A stretch of DNA of 64,000 nt, from the NCBI GenBank assembly GCA_001949185.1, contig BDGG01000026.1:1-64000 (forward strand), read 5' to 3'. Shown here piece by piece: positions 49,557-61,490 of the stretch. Made by a program: the position numbers and the translations under genes. Source of the DNA: Ramazzottius varieornatus. Its lineage: Eukaryota; Tardigrada; Eutardigrada; Parachela; Ramazzottiidae. Under the pieces are notes generated by a model. It was not told where the DNA came from and ran no database searches. It saw only the letters and a list, made by a program, of their open reading frames with translations. Position 1 is the stretch's first letter. Every line of letters starts with the position of its first letter.

Positions 49557-49853
49557 AGCACGTGGCAGACCGGCCAATCAACGGTCAGCTGTCAATCAGT
49601 CGAGCATGAATGTGCAGTATCACATGGTTAGCCCAGCGTGTCATTGATTACCTGATTATGTACTCGTGGCGCAAATCTGTTTGACTGGTTGACAGCTGAC
49701 CGTTGATTGGCCGGTCTGCCACGTGCTCACTACCCGGGACGGATTGACGCATACGACTGTGTGGAGGATACTCACGACTATTTGTTGTTGATGGGGCCTT
49801 TGAAAAATAATTAGGCCCGTAGAAATGTCTACGGAAAATCGAAACATGACCCT

Positions 49854-51835
49854 AGACTGGGGAAGGTGCAAGCACGTGGCTGCTCCGGTGGACCGGTGCG
49901 AGCTTTCTGGTTCTTCTCCTTCGGCAAAAGATCTTATCTTAGTTTTCTAGGCTTTTGCATTGAGACTGCTCATTAGAAGATATTCAGCTGTATTTAGCTC
50001 CCGAAAAAAGTCTGCTGTGTCATCGTATGACAGGTTAATTGAGTGATACATTAGATCTGATAAAATGGTGCCAATTATTGGGCGGTCGCCAGTTCCTCAA
50101 AATGGTGTTGATCTTTTACCGACCAGCATAAGCACGAACGGGTAGATGGCTTCGTGGGTAATTTAAATTGAGAAGTCTTTTGTACTAAGCGGTACTTGAG
50201 TGCAGAAAGACGTTGGCGAAAACAGAGTGAGCGTGAATTGACAACCTTTCTAGATTTTGAAGCAACTTCGAAATTTTTTTATCCAGCTTTCAAAAAGGTT
50301 TTGCCGTGACAACAAGAACAGGAATAAACACAAGATCGATGGGCTACATGAAAAGTGGTGGTAGGTCTTTGTTTTGTAGGTTACGATTTCTACCACGAGG
50401 AGTGGTTTCCGGGCAAGAAGCAACAACAAGCAAGATCGGCTATTTTAATTCATTTGTAAGGTTTGTTTGGCGTTACTGAATCAATGAACTTCCTCGGTTT
50501 ACGGTAAACCCAGAAGCTGTAAGTCTGGTAAAAGGAAACTGAAGATGGGTGCGTACACACGGTGGTTCCAGATAGGGACATTGTTTTTGTTCGAGATGAA
50601 AGTCTTCCTGATCGGAAGTCATACAGATCAATTTTTCCAGCCCACGACACAATGTATGCGAAAAGCTACGATTCAGCTAAAGTAACGGATACATTTGCAC
50701 GAAATGTCAGAGAGAAAGACTGAAACAACAATCTGATTTTTTTCTACGCCAAAGGTCCAGGTAATAGTCACTTGGCGTAAACACCCTGCACATCGCAAAA
50801 TCTAAGCTTCAACTTCATGCAACAAGCAAGATTCGAAGAGTGGACGAATACCGAATTTTCAATGATAGTAAGTTCAAAACGTACTGAAACCTATATCATC
50901 ACCCAACTGTCGTTTCTGCCGGTTTGCGGAAAAACCAGGTGCAGTTACGCATGTTGACCACAGAGGCGGGTCAACTTGGCCGTTTTAGAAAGTTAAGATC
51001 AGCTTTCGATCATCCCGATCATAGATGAAACAGAGCCTAAGTCAATGATGCGGTATTCAGCCCACAGTCTGATTGAATTCTTCAAATAGACAGCTGATCC
51101 AGGACCCAAGCTTTTGTTGGCTGCGAAGTATTATGCGTTTTGCCGCCCCGAGAGACGCGGTATAATGGGCACTTAGCAAGGCGTCAACATGATTCAGTAC
51201 CCTCAAACGGGTAATCTGTGGGTGTATCACCTTACGCTTTCACTCCGATGCAGGATGAAAATCGTTTACTAAACAGATCACTGAAACTTCTAGCGTATCG
51301 AATTACGAGGGCATTCCCATGGGATTTCCTCTTTTACTTGATCTGACGTTGGTTGAATTGGTCCGAGCTAGTACAGTCGCCAGTCTAGTAGTTTCCTCCG
51401 TTTAGACAAGGCAAACCTCTTAACACAACCCGCCCACTAGCAGGTCTGATCCGTTGGCGGACGGCATTAAAATCCTTTCCGTCCTTGATGTGGGATGGTG
51501 CACTGTGAGCACCACATTGTCGCGCCTTCCTCTGGAAGAGTTACCGGTACACCTGCCACCTTCTTCAGCTGGATCATCTTGAGAGGCACGGTTTCTACCC
51601 CCGTCTGTTTAGCATGAGCCTCACCCAGATATGTTTCCGATCGCAGCCAAGACTCACGTGTGCGCTAAATCTACGGTAACAAAAAATGTTCTGGCGTCAG
51701 CCACCGTTCCCGTTTTCAGCGCTATCTTATTACGTGAGCCCAGGTGGCAGCATCGATGAATTGATTGATTGATTTGCCTTGACTTGATATGATTATCGTT
51801 TGTGCAGCCAGGTGGTGGGAGGTTAACGTTCTAAA
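49854..51835. other. Intergenic, no gene seen
   Basis: No convincing coding frame on either strand. It contains one copy of the 58-bp direct repeat. The right end should hold the GPCR promoter. Confidence 0.4.
50961..51020 (+). repeat. Direct repeat copy B
   Basis: Second copy of the repeat at 49218-49280, 1.74 kb downstream. Confidence 0.6.
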
Positions 51836-52975
51836 ATGTCTGCCAGAAATGAAAGTTCGTACCCAGGAAGCATGAATAACACTCGCATTGGATGGCCGCA
51901 TCCCTCTCGCATTTTATCTTCCACTTTGACCACTTGGTTTTCCATCATTGTGCTTGTCAGCGTCGTTGGCGCTGTTTTTAGCCTGATCCTACTTTTGGTC
52001 ATGTTGATGCAGCGACCTTTGCTGTCAAAGTCCGTTTTGCTATTGTTTCACCTCGTCCTTCTCGAGTTTGTCATCTGCGCCATTTTGAACCCGATGCAGC
52101 ATGTGGCCTCTTTTCGCAACCTGCGAGGAGATCCGTCTGAAATTGATTGTGGTCACTTTATGGTTGTCTACGTTACATGTGTCTTTACCGGCTACTGGAA
52201 TGCCATCATGTTGGCCATCGTACGTTTTCTGGCGGCAACGTCCAATGTGGCCTACAAACGTGTCACGACACGGTAGGGCTTTAGTGTGGTCGTCAAATAT
52301 TTTGTGATGGAAACTTAAAGGTCACCGATGGCTTTTGAGGATGTTTTGACTGCCTTGTAACCATGCAGTGCTTTTAGATGGGCGACAATGCTGATGATTA
52401 TGGCCTGTTGGGCAATCGGAATAGGCTTCAATGTCGTCCCCCACGCGGTGACTCATGGAGGTTTCTTTGGGCCTGTACGGCCATTTGGAGAGTGCGGCAT
52501 TGTCGCTCGTATGCCCGTCTTCCCTACGGTACAGATAGGCGTCGGTATTTTCGTACCAGTTCTTGGAGCTGCTGTCATCTACGTTGTCCTCTTCCTCTTC
52601 TTGGCGGTGAAAAATGCCCGAGCGCGGAGAAAACAAACGGCCCCTCTGAGAAAGGCTTTAGCTGTAGCTAATGTGGCCGTCAACTCGCAGAAGCGTCCTG
52701 CGATGCGAAGACGAATAACTCAAGCTCAGCGTCGGGCTATTCTGAGTCGAGTACTCTTCGTATCAGCGCTGTGGCATGCCATCTGTTTCCTGCCGGTTCG
52801 TGTTTGGGTGGTGGCTGCTCCCGGGGCTTTCTTCACCAATCTGCCCCTACAGCTTTGGCTACGCGTGCTAACCTTGCTGGGTTATTCCTTCAATCCGGTA
52901 CGGTTCCACCACGGCCTCTTGTTTCGCTTCCAAGTAACCAATTATGAAAATCGTAGGTGTTGTTTCTGGCTTTGA
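51836..52975 (+). CDS. Rhodopsin-like G-protein-coupled receptor, orphan
   Basis: Exons 51836-52272 and 52378-52975 join in phase 2 to give 344 residues with seven hydrophobic helices. TM1 is TTWFSIIVLVSVVGAVFSL; TM3 contains GYWNAIMLAIVRFLAA; TM4 starts MLMIMACWAIG; an extracellular loop has FGECG with the partner Cys in DCGHF before TM3; TM5 is GIFVPVLGAAVIYVVLFLF; TM6 includes LWHAICFLPVRVW; TM7 ends SFNPVRF, an NPxxY-like motif. The DRY triplet after TM3 is replaced by VRF. N-glycosylation sites (NES, NNT) lie in the amino tail. Closest in style to invertebrate orphan class A receptors. A donor-like GTAGGT near 52,950 could extend the tail into another exon. Confidence 0.78.
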
Positions 52976-54660
52976 ACCACGACTACCGTGAGGGTGCTAT
53001 GCAGCTCTTGACTGGGCGGTGCAAGTATCGCCTACCTTTCGAAGTTTCGGGATCGAAAGTAACAGCTGGTATAACGTAGACATCCAACACCACAAATACG
53101 ACTGCATCGCTTTGCTTTCAGCAAACTTTTGTTATCACTTGCACAGTTCCATACTTCATTTGTAAATGCCCCACACCACCGCATTCTAACCGAATTCATA
53201 GCTTCTGCTACGTGGCCCGTTTTGCCCGAAATTTCAATTTATTTTCACTGTACGTTCTTTCGTTCGCCGAATTTCCGTCGGAATTGGTTCGAACTCTGCT
53301 CAAAATCCAGAAATGTTGTCTAGCTGTTTACAACGTGGTTATTTTTTCTTTAGTTTTCTTAGCTTATTTTTAGCGCCTGTGTGTTCTCATAATGCGGCTC
53401 ATTGCCTAACAAACTTACAAATAATTTACGCAGCATTACCCTGACCCTCATGGAACTTTTGTTTAAATTTAGAGTTAACTTTTCTTGACCTTGATAAGGC
53501 GAATCCATTTATTTTCATTTGTGAAATAGTTCCACCACGTGTACACCGATTTTGAGCTAGCTCGCCAAGCTGGGAGAAGTTCGGCCAGCGGAGTTATGTG
53601 GGTCTGACAGAGATCCAGCAGCTTCTGGCGGATGTCTTCAAGTAATATTCTGTATTCTATAAAGCTAAGGACTAGTTATCAGTTTCTGAAAAACAGCCAG
53701 GCACAGTCACCGAGGTAGTCAAGTCTCGTAAAACATCACCGAAGTTGTATGTATTGATAGCAAGATATAAGACGATAAGATGAGAGACCAGTTACTTTCA
53801 GTGACTAGTCGATCAAAGTCGAGGTACACGTGAGCAACAATATTAGAAAACTCACTAAAGACCGAAAAGTGGCCGTTCTACTGAGCTCGGTTGCGGGTTT
53901 CTGAATTCAGTCTTCAAACGCCAGCCGTCGAGACGCGACAAGCTTTCTGTTTTTTGGACGACATCGTTGGATATCTAAAGAATTCGGGCGAAATCAAACA
54001 AAATGGAAGTTTTCTGGTCGTTTCAGTTTGCACACTCTAAGGTTCCCTCGTGAATCCACTTTACTTGGAACGAGTCAACCGGTTTCTACCTGTAGTAGGT
54101 CCGAACTGACCATAACTTTCAATATTTACATTGCCATCCTTCTGCGCTACCCGTTTTCGTTCATCTGAGTTACCGACAAGCTGCGAGCGAGCAGAAGGCG
54201 AAGCGTGGTATACCGTTCCGCTTCAGTACACCACTTTGTGACCGGATGTGGAAACAGCTGGTCGGGTAAGCAATGGGCAGCCAATCAAAGTTTCCAATCA
54301 GAGATCTTTGCGTCACTGCAGCAACTCGGAGACGGTAGTCCCGGATGCCGCAGAATCTTCCAGGATTCATATTTCGACTAGTTTGATAGCTCAAACTGTA
54401 CGCTAGACTACTCTATGTGTCTGTCACGTCGGTTTGATCATCTGGATAAGCCGTTTGCCGTAATTCTCTTGTTCGAAAACGTTATTTGAGTGAATCAGTC
54501 GCGTGCGTACGTTCTTCCGTGCCGCCGTAGCGAAAGGCCTAGTTCATAGTTTTTACTGGCCCATAATTCCTCGTCGTTGGTCGCGCCTGTACTGCATTAC
54601 ATCATGAAGCTCACGCATCACGTCGCAGTTCGAGCGAAACATACCTCAAGTGGTTAGAAG
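52976..54660. other. Intergenic, no gene seen
   Basis: AT-richer sequence with only short frames. A further GPCR exon cannot be excluded just after 52,975. Confidence 0.4.
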
Positions 54661-54915
54661 CAGGCGCGTTCCATACGTAAAATTTTGTCGTAGAAATTTT
54701 GGTAATTTAGAATTATTCAAAGTTTGGCACTGACATCACGGGCGAGCCTCTGGGTCGGGTCGGCTAGAACGGATTGTGCCAGCTTTACCACATTGGATTT
54801 TCGATCAGCTGACGGCATGCTCATCAGCGCGAATCGTGACGTCAAAGCCGAACTTTGAATAATTCCGAATTACCGAAATTTTTTGGACAAAACTTTACGT
54901 ATAGAACGCGGCTGG
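54661..54915. mobile_element. Foldback MITE
   Basis: Arms of about 80 bp pair: CGCGTTCCATACGTAAA, GGTAATTTAGAATTATTCAA and GACATCACG at the left correspond to the complements of TTGAATAATTCCGAATTACC and TTTACGTATAGAACGCGGC at the right. About 255 bp, no coding capacity. Confidence 0.75.
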
Positions 54916-56209
54916 TTAGAAGGGGACATTTTTCGGGCCGGGCTCAGCTTTACGCGTATGATATCTATGTAAAACTAGCAGGTGCTCGCCTGCGGCTCGC
55001 CCCACTTGTTCACCAAACTTAGTTATCCAACATGAGCTTACATGTGCACAGAAAAAGGTCATAAGAAAAACATGCACAAAGAGGAATCTTTTCACTCGAC
55101 CTGGTTAGTGCTGTCGGTCAGAGCCGGTTAACCATTCCTGAGTTATTATATATTAGGTCTGCAAGTATGAGTTTGCGGTTTTTCGGAGGGAAGTTTTGAA
55201 AACTCGTATCTCTGGTCTTTGGCGGAATTTCTTGTTTCTTCTTTCCATAAATAACAGTAGATACAATGGTCTTTTGCCCAAGGTATTGGAAACTCTGATT
55301 CGTGCATTTGTGTGGTTTTGTGCGAGAATTTTTCGTGATCGTAGATTTGCGAAAATTACCTTCACCTAGAGTTTGTTTCTTGTAGCCACACCAAGGCAGC
55401 CAAAAATTTGGCACTCGTTTTCGTTGAGCAATGATAGAGAGAAAAATTGGGAAGCTCCCACTTCACTAAAGTAGCGCACGTTGACAACCGCGATCTTCCA
55501 CCCTGTTTTGCACAAAAGATCTTTCCTAGAATTTTTGAAGCACATCTTCAAGGATTTTTTCTTGCAGTTGGCAGATCATTTCCAGTACCGTAAAACGTTC
55601 CAATCATTTTCGAATTCAAAAAAGCCTGTGCCGGACAAAATTTTCTCAGAAGATGGTGTTCAGAACTGAGGTTCACTCCTTCCGACATTTTTCTTGTTTC
55701 CTGTTCTCATTGCATTGACCAGATCTTGCTTTTCAAAAGTCGGCAACAATCTGTTAAACTGATAGAGTATTAGACAAGTTTTGGATATCCATACTCAAGC
55801 TCTGAAAATACGTTCGAAATTGTTCCGCTGGAAACCGCAAAGTCATACTTACAGACCTGATACTATGTATTTTCGCCTTTTTGACTCGCGCGAGTTTCAC
55901 CGCGATTAAGACTTCTGACTCGTGCTCCCCATATGGCGCAAAAGCCCTTTCTCCAAAACGGCTCAATACTCTGCACGAAACAGTCGGCTGGTGATCTACA
56001 TGACACTGTAGGCGTTCGTTCCTTTCAAATAATCTGGAGGATATTACTAAACGATGTGGGCAGAAAACGCGACCAAAAGGCGGTGTTCGTGGCTGAAAAC
56101 TTTTGCCGTGTCAAGTATCAGTTGATTGTTTGATTAATCGAAGATTAGTCCGCTATTCAATCTGTAAATTAAGTACTTTGCATTACTTACACATAATTAT
56201 TTTCAAAAT
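54916..56209. other. Intergenic, no gene seen
   Basis: No supported coding exon; short frames on both strands only. Confidence 0.4.
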
Positions 56210-59146
56210 CTATGCACAAAACGCAAGCCAATTTGCAAAAGCATAAAGAGGCCCGGTAGTACCAGACCCCAAAACAATAAAACAATTCAAATCAGCATTA
56301 CCACGTTGAATATCTATACTAAGCTTTTGCTTCAAAAACGAGAGAGATCTTGTTTCGCCGGTGGCTTCTGCTATTCTTTTACCTATTTGCTGGATAAGGC
56401 TGGATGCTTCGTTCCTGAAAGTACCGAAAGTTTCGAACGCTACTGGACAGAACAGGTAGCGACCATCCAGCTCGCGGTACTTGTGTCTCTTGAGCTCTTC
56501 CGCCTTGTTGGCGGCATAACCAAGTCGCCACGCTGGTCCTCGCAGGTATGTTTCTGCAACAGTGTCCACACAGGTTACATCCCGGACAAGAGCCTTACCT
56601 TGTTGCCACGGGATAAGCGTCAGTCCGTCAGGTCGTTTCTGGTCGTCCCTGAGGATCCCGTTGGGCTCAAGAACGTTCGGGACTTTACAGCTGATGAGGG
56701 CACGGTGGAGGGAGTCATTCAGAGCGGAATGTCTAGAATGACGTCCGGCACTCAACTGACAAGACAAGCCGTGGCGCCCCAGCTCGTCAACAAGTTTTTT
56801 GCAACGACAAACATGGGGCTCACAGAGCCTAGCCCCAAGACGCAGACCAGCTGAGATGCGAAACGAGTTGTCTTCCGGCAAGTTACCTAAAACAGAAAGG
56901 GGTAACGCATTAAGCCATGATCCTGAGTCCTTGGCTGATACGGCAACTAGTCTGGCTCTTTCTGCTTGGGAACTGGCATCCAGAAGGGTTTGGTAGTGCT
57001 GGTCAACTATCGGGATGTCCCACGCCTTCTGCGCTGAACGAAGAGTGAGAATGGGAGGCTGTGAGATACTTTGTTCCTGCCAGAGGTTCATCGCCGGCGA
57101 TACTATACTATTCACGTCGACTTGAGGATAGATCTGTTTCATCAGATTGAACGCCGAGTGAACGGAAGCCAAAAAGGCCGGGAGAGCTAGTTCATCGACG
57201 CGTCAGATTCCGAGACCGCCCCTACTGACGGGAAGGCTTGACTGCCGCTAGACCGTGTCGTCCATTGCGATGTTGGCGATTTTACCTGCACATTTCCGGA
57301 TGGTTTCATCAAAGGCTTGAAGGGAAGGAAGGCAACTGAAAGTCGGGCTGCAACGAAGGACATACAATAGCTTGGGTAGACTAAGGCAGTTCTTCAACAG
57401 AAACAAAGCTTGGCAGGCCGAGAGTTTTTCCAAGCGTGTAGTCATGAGCTCATCTTGTCGAATCTGTTCATCTATGACCGGAGAGATCGCTTCGGGAAAG
57501 ACTGAAGCTCCAAGTAGCGTTAGGGTTTTCTTTGTCCGGAAATATTACGCCAGGGCAGAGGAGCTTCATTTTCTGGCGTGTAACTTGCTGTTGGGTAAGA
57601 GTACCTCCACAGACAATAAACTCACATTTGGACGTATTGAGCTCAAGGCCCAGAGAAGCGCCGATCTCCACAATGGTTTGGAAGTCCCTGCTTACCAGTT
57701 CGAAGTCTCCACCAAGCGTGGCATCGTCAAGGTACCATACATTGAAGGGCGACTGAAGCGACTTGGACAGGTTCCGGGTCAGAAGACAGAACAGCAATGG
57801 CCCTAGGGGTCTCCCTGTTGAACCCCCCGGGCGGAAGGGATGACGTGCTCGCCGTAGATGAGATTTGCTGGCGATCTGTACATCTGAAAAATGAAAGGGT
57901 AAACCTCGAGAAGGAACTTCTGTGCCTCCTCGAGTAGCCTGTCTCTGTGAACGGAATTGAATGCATTCTTGAAGTCCAGTTTCAGCAAAGTTTGGCAGCC
58001 TGTCTGGCCTGAGAGGAGAGCTCTAGTGGGATGTGCTGCTGCTTTGGCGCCGCCTCTAGTGCCATAGCGAGCTGTTGGGGTCCTACAAGCTTGCCTGTAG
58101 CTTCCATCACTCGTTCACTGACGATGTTTCCCGCTAAACGCCGAAGAGTGTTACTGACCGTAATGGGCCTTATTCCCCCTGTCTTCTTCAGCAGAGCGAT
58201 CAGCGAGGCACCATACAAGGCAGGGCAGACATCTTCTGGTACTTCAGCATCTTCTGGTACTTCAGCCATCCAGCATCAAGCCGACCAAGTCGGCAAGTGC
58301 CTGCGCCAGCTGTAGCGACATCGGATCCCTTAGACCCCCTAGCAAGTCTGGTGCAGAGGGCGAAGACCATCGAGGACCCCTAGCTGAGTCACAGGGGAAA
58401 CTGCTCACAGCTGACACTAATTCGTGGTGACTGGTGGCGAGGGAGGACCAAAGCACTCTTTCGAGGGGAAATGGGCATCTTGATGTTCGGGAGGATGCTT
58501 TTTCCGTAGCTCTTCCAGAGTCTCTGTTGACATAGGGGCTATCACATCTTCGGAGACGAGGACTCTAACGGCACCGCTGATATCGCCACCGTTCAACTTC
58601 AGCTCCACTCTTCTCTTCATCTGCGAGTCTTCGTCGATCGATTTCTTCCTCTGCTTTGTATTATTGGTTTGCGTTTTCGCGGTAGTATCCACCGCTGCAG
58701 CTGGCCTAGTGATGTTTTCTTACGAGAGTGGTAAAAGACTTCTTCGAGGACGGCTCTGGAAGTTTGAAAGCAACCGAGGGGAAAGTAAGTAGTTTCTACC
58801 AGCGTTCCACATCATTCTTCCTTACACACTCTCTCACAATATCGAGGAGGGCGGAAGCTGCAGTTATTCTCGCGCCACGTGGTATTCTTTTGATGGTCGG
58901 GACAGATCGTTTGACAGGATTGGCGGATCGGTTGTCGTCGTCAGCTGCTGAGGACCGGCTAAGGATGACTTTTTGGTCACGCAGCTTTCTCTGGGCTTCT
59001 TGTAATGGTCTTATTCCTTGATGCTTGGTTAGGAAACCCTCTGAGGCGGCTAAGAAATCACACAAGTCGCACTTCACTTTCGACTTTCCTTGAGATGCCA
59101 TCTTGCTACGAGAAAACATACAGCAAGCTAAATATGCTCCACACAA
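56210..59146 (-). pseudogene. Non-LTR retrotransposon with RLE endonuclease, copy 2 (decayed)
   Basis: On the minus strand the pieces run in order. An amino-terminal finger (KCDLCDFLAASEGFLTKH, about 59.05 kb) is followed by reverse transcriptase blocks (GIRPITVSNTLRRLAG at 58.15 kb; MLKLDFKNAFNSVHRD and ARGVQQGDP at 57.9 kb; VWYLDDATLGG at 57.7 kb) in shifting frames. A long open C-terminal frame of 320 residues (56210-57172) holds the zinc knuckle CRCKKLVDELGRHGLSC, the KRPDGLT and RDVTCVDT endonuclease motifs and the end IDIQRGN. The layout of finger, RT, knuckle and restriction-like endonuclease is that of R2/NeSL/Hero-type elements. The host target site is not recognisable. Frameshifts and stops make it inactive. 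Confidence 0.83.
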
Positions 59147-59149
59147 TGT

Positions 59150-59478
59150 CTGTCAGGCGCGGTGCGTAGGAAGCAACCTACGTGCGATCCGGGGGAACGC
59201 GTACGTTCACCCCGGAGTCATCTTCAAAAGGCCAGAGGGAGCAACTTTGTCGTTTCTAGTAGGGAAGTTGAGGCGAACGTGAAGAATAATTGCGTTGCGT
59301 TTTCGACAATCCGAGCTTGTGTAGGTGGCTGATTGGTGAAACAACTGAAAAACTTCGAAGAGACCAATACTGTCCAAAACAGGATGTCAGACGACGTGCG
59401 CAGGAAGCAACCTACGTGCGATCCGGGGAAACGCGTGCGTTCTCCCCGGAGTCATCTTCAAAAGGCTCAAAGGAAGCA
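59150..59478. repeat. Two 90-bp direct repeats at the 5' side of retroelement copy 2
   Basis: Copies at about 59150-59245 and 59383-59478 share GGAAGCAACCTACGTGCGATCC, then GGGGAA, ACGCGT and CCCCGGAGTCATCTTCAAAA; period 233 bp. Each can form two strong hairpins (CCTACG/CGTAGG and CCGGGG/CCCCGG). They lie just upstream of the element start and may be part of its 5' region. Confidence 0.75.
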
Positions 59479-59479
59479 G

Positions 59480-60412
59480 CATGAGGCTTGAAGTAGTAGG
59501 ACTCTTTGTAGTTGATTACAGAAGTTGTCTTACCTTCACCAAACGATTTATCTGTTGATCAACAAATAGGAGGTGCGGAAGTATGACTTGCAACTTTTTG
59601 AAGTAGACTTTTTGCTTTACTTGTTCCCTCATACCAGCAAGGTACATGAAACACTTTTTCGTAGAAAATTCACACCGCCACAGAAGCAGGATTGAGGAAT
59701 AGAAAGAAAAACGATCTGAAGCTATTTTTCACAGCCTATTCAGAGAGCATTTTTGCTACTCGCTGCAAATGACCCAATTTCAGTGTCGTTTCAATACGAC
59801 TTTTTTGATTTTAATTGCAATTACGATTGATTGGAATACCTCGGGCCGCAGCAATTACAATTATGTGGGATTCAATCCAGCTGAACTAGTAACTACAATT
59901 AATCGGAATTCAGCTCGCGACAGCAATTAAAATTATTCCAATTGTGGTGGTTCATTTTCGTGATTTAGTATTCATACGACTGGTATTTTAACGCACCGTA
60001 AGCCTCTCGTTTCATGCACGTAGGATGCCTGTCAGATGTTTAGCACAAAGAATAGTACAGCCAAGGCACCGTATACGGATGTGCTGACGTCGATCCGATT
60101 GTTATGTTTCTGAAAGTATTGCGCGTATGCCATCATACTCGCGAAGCCTCCCTTGGGGGGTTGGTGGAAGAAAATATTGGGACCGGTCACCGGGGTTCAA
60201 ATTCGCTTGTACGTTGAAGCTAAGGCTGGGCATTCCGCCGGACCTTCTCCCTGGAACGGAATTCGGAAAGGAGTGCCTAATTTTCCTATTTTCCTATTCT
60301 CCGTTTCCTAAAAAGGCTAAACCAAAATCGGAATTCCAGTACGGTAGTCTAAAAGGTACAAACCACGCCGAATCTCGGCTTAGCCCCAACTGACAAGCTC
60401 GGCAAGCTTGTT
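59480..60412. other. Intergenic, no gene seen
   Basis: AT-rich tracts with repeated ATTTTAATTGCAATTA-type words around 59.81-59.95 kb resemble those at 10.6-10.8 kb. Around 60.2-60.35 kb, GGAACGGAATTCGGAAAG resembles words inside the 9.76-10.58 kb element. Confidence 0.4.
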
Positions 60413-60465
60413 TCCATGTGACGCACGCTCTCTGCCGGTTCTACTGGGGGGTCGTGCGCCCCTTG
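60413..60465. repeat. Dispersed hairpin, single copy
   Basis: CCATGTGACGCACGCTCTC pairs with GTCGTGCGCCCCTTGG. It keeps the outer flanks CTCGGCAAGCTTGTT and GCTTGTTGGCCGAGC, giving an extended palindrome of over 100 bp. Confidence 0.7.
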
Positions 60466-60934
60466 GCAATACATTCAACTGGAGCTTGTTGGCCGAGCTC
60501 CCGCACAGTGAGTGTAACTATGTACTGTACTGCTTCCTAAACTTGGCGAATTGACGTCACGGTGTGCATATGCTGTGTGCGTCGTCGTACCCGTGAACTT
60601 CACACTTACTGTGACGACAGTTCGCCAAGTTAATGAAGCATTACAAGTAAGCAAATTATTTGCAAAAAGTGGGGATTCAACCGTGGAAAACCGATTTTTT
60701 CAACCCCTAGACTTTTTTTCTTCCACATCCAAGTAGCTGGATGTTTCTTCTGCAAAGGTTCCTTTCGATTAGATTTCTCCTGACTGATACTGATTCCAAT
60801 ACAGAAGCGACGTGCACATGAATCCAGTGTTTCATTGAGCGGCGCTGTCTGTTCTCTTTCCCACCTTCCCCAGTTAGCTAACCGAGGCCAAAGAGTTTCA
60901 CGACCGGTCCCCTGTAGAGTGGCATTGTGCTAAG

Positions 60935-61490
60935 TTTGGCCACAAAGGAATGGCACTTTTTGGGGCGGACTGGGAAATTTTGCATGCCTATTGGCTGGCT
61001 CTCTTACCCTGAAGCTAAACGCAGCGCATTGTTATTCTGTCTCTTTCAAGCACTTACGTACAGGTTGAATCCACGTACAGGTCGGATCCACTTTCTTGGA
61101 ACAACCATCAGTTCAACCCATGCTGTGAGCAGCTTATCTTCCCGATCCGGGTAATCCCTTCCCAAAAGACTCCGACGGAACAGAGAGACGAAGGGGAAGG
61201 GTCGCGGGGATGGATAAGGACACAGGGAAAGGGGAAATGGGAAAGGGGAAATGGGAAAGGGGAAACTCGTGAGAACTTTGCATCACGATTGCAGAATATT
61301 CAAGCCGAGCGAAGCGGGCGTTCTTAACCGAAAGCGTTCCCATGTTAAGTTTTGCCACCCACGTGATGGAACTTTGTGGGGCAGACTCGGAGCCAACCGC
61401 ATGTCCATTGGCTTCTCTTACGCTGAATCTGAACACAGCGCATTTTTATATAGCCTCTTTCCAGCCCCTACGTACGGGTTGAACCTGATA
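60935..61490 (+). repeat. Diverged direct repeat pair with short tandem repeat between
   Basis: About 145 bp at 60935-61080 and 61345-61490 share AAGTTT.GCCAC, GGAACTTTGTGGGGC-like, CATTGGCT.CTCTTAC and CTACGTAC.GGTTGAA words in the same order. Between them, GGGAAAGGGGAAAT is repeated three times (61223-61265). Confidence 0.65.

Larger units (their letters stand above)
49337..49853. repeat. Inverted repeat with 174-bp arms, left arm holding the N gap
   Basis: The right arm (49680-49853) is the reverse complement of the left arm (49337-49604) with about ten substitutions and no visible indels outside the gap. The left arm is longer by exactly 94 bp, which equals the 50 Ns plus one 44-bp duplicate. 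Confidence 0.88.

Noticed and set aside
56306-56854. 182-codon plus-strand frame
   Set aside because: It is the antisense shadow of the retroelement endonuclease frame on the minus strand.
59150-59478. HDV-like or hammerhead ribozyme in the direct repeats
   Set aside because: I looked for the hammerhead core (CTGATGA, GAAA) and a nested double pseudoknot and could not show either; only simple hairpins are evident.
60180-60215. tRNA B-box-like GGGGTTCAAATTC
   Set aside because: No A box at the right distance and no cloverleaf.
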